Source: Gloeocapsa sp. DLM2.Bin57
Lineage (GTDB): Bacteria; Cyanobacteriota; Cyanobacteriia; Cyanobacteriales; Gloeocapsaceae
Direction of reading: 5' to 3'
Assembly (NCBI GenBank): GCA_007693955.1
Contig: RECR01000098.1
Location: forward strand, 1-35,157
Length of the DNA: 35,157 bases
In this document: piece after piece, positions 34,688 through 35,157 of the stretch
Layout of the letters: each line of letters starts with the position of its first letter
How positions within the stretch are numbered: the stretch's first letter is position 1
The notes under the pieces: model-generated
The model's database searches: none
Told to the model about the DNA's origin: nothing
What the model saw: only the letters and a program-made list of their open reading frames with translations
Program-made: the position numbers and the translations under genes

Positions 34688-35157
34688 TTATGTTGTTAAA
34701 TCCCAAATTCTGATAGTTTTATCACCACTACCACCGGCTAAAAAGCGACCATCCCGACTATAATTTACTGAGTAAACCCAATCAGAATGACCCGTTAAGG
34801 TACGTATTTCTCTTCCCGTTGCTACATTCCAAATTTTGATAGTATTATCATCACTACCACTAGCTAAAAAGCGACCGTCGGGACTATAATTTACTGACCT
34901 AACCCAATTAGAATGACCTGTAAGAGTACGTATTTCTCTTCCCGTTGCTACTTCCCAAATTTTGATAGTATTATCATCACTACCACTAGCTAAAAAGCGA
35001 CCGTCAGGACTATAATTTACTGAGTTAACCCTAGCCGAATGACCGGTTAGGGTACGTATTTCTCTTCCTGTTTTTACATTCCAAATTTTGATAGTATTAT
35101 CATCACTACCACTAGCTAAAAAGCGACCATCCCGACTATAATTTACTGAGTTAACCC
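34688..35157 (-). CDS. WD40 repeat protein, C-terminal part only (runs off the window)
   Basis: The minus-strand frame is open from the window edge to a TAA at 34690-34688. It encodes nearly four WD40 repeats of 42 residues, each with the pattern VNSVNYSPDGRFLASGSDDN, TIKIWNVATGREIRTLTGHS. The last repeat ends KTIRIWDLTT. A beta-propeller of about seven blades would be expected, so three or more repeats and any N-terminal domain (in cyanobacteria often a kinase, caspase-like or NB-ARC domain) lie outside. It is co-oriented and contiguous with the subtilisin gene, which suggests they work together or are at least co-regulated. Confidence 0.9.
   Translation of the reverse strand, partial: VNSVNYSRDGRFLASGSDDNTIKIWNVKTGREIRTLTGHSARVNSVNYSPDGRFLASGSDDNTIKIWEVATGREIRTLTGHSNWVRSVNYSPDGRFLASGSDDNTIKIWNVATGREIRTLTGHSDWVYSVNYSRDGRFLAGGSGDKTIRIWDLTT
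34700..35157 (-). repeat. 126-bp tandem repeats of the WD40 gene
   Basis: The word GCGACC recurs at 34745, 34871, 34997 and 35123, exactly 126 bases (42 codons) apart. The two inner units and the window-edge unit are nearly identical at the DNA level, including third codon positions, so they spread by recent duplication or gene conversion. Confidence 0.9.

Overview
This is cyanobacterial chromosomal DNA. It is AT-rich, carries many HIP1 palindromes (GCGATCGC, for example near 1270, 2642, 3433, 5318, 6738 and 7018), and encodes markers of the phylum: a 47-residue high-light-inducible protein, a glutamine-synthetase inactivating factor behind an NtcA site and a glutamine riboswitch, HmpF, a PilH/PilI/PilJ chemosensory set, a DUF2811 protein, a DUF4278 domain, and IspG. 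RTX-repeat exoproteins, a WD40 repeat protein and an ethylene-receptor-like sensor suggest a unicellular or colonial motile cyanobacterium. The species cannot be named from the sequence. No rRNA, tRNA, CRISPR array or intact transposon was seen.

Layout. 1-2798: 3' part of an ABC importer operon (ATPase and fused double permease, Fe3+/2-aminoethylphosphonate type). 2864-3969: AhpD-like protein and PgeF, leftward. 4150-5376: S2P-type membrane protease, convergent with and overlapping nadA. 6393-8229: YvcK-type protein with a small membrane protein. 8328-8869: a compact nitrogen-control unit made of promoter, NtcA box, glutamine riboswitch, hidden Shine-Dalgarno, IF17-like gene and terminator. 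8910-8984: four co-oriented DnaA-box-like sequences about two helical turns apart, a candidate replication origin or DnaA-controlled site. 9456-15582: motility control, with hmpF leftward and pilH-pilI-pilJ rightward across an 885-bp gap; no CheA gene is present. 15579-18693: zinc-ribbon protein, family-10-like glycosyl hydrolase, ispG.

19123-21691 holds the most unusual unit: a tight three-gene operon of a small Cys-containing V4R-like protein, a glutamine-synthetase-fold amidoligase and a stand-alone class II glutamine amidotransferase. Together they look like an uncharacterised amide-forming pathway fed by ammonia from glutamine. 21764-27437 is housekeeping (pta, murG, recG). 27531-29099 is a GDSL hydrolase with RTX repeats, followed by a strong terminator and purM. 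30186-32924 is an EamA transporter plus a diguanylate cyclase with an ethylene-receptor-type membrane domain. 33041-33184 is a single hli gene. 33290-35157 is a subtilisin-like protease with RTX repeats directly behind a WD40 gene that runs off the window.

Starts were moved from the longest open frame where a later ATG/GTG fits the family or the ribosome-binding site better (pgeF, S2P protease, nadA, the YvcK-linked protein, the V4R-like protein, the GDSL protein, purM). All functions are inferred from sequence motifs and recalled family knowledge; no database search was run.
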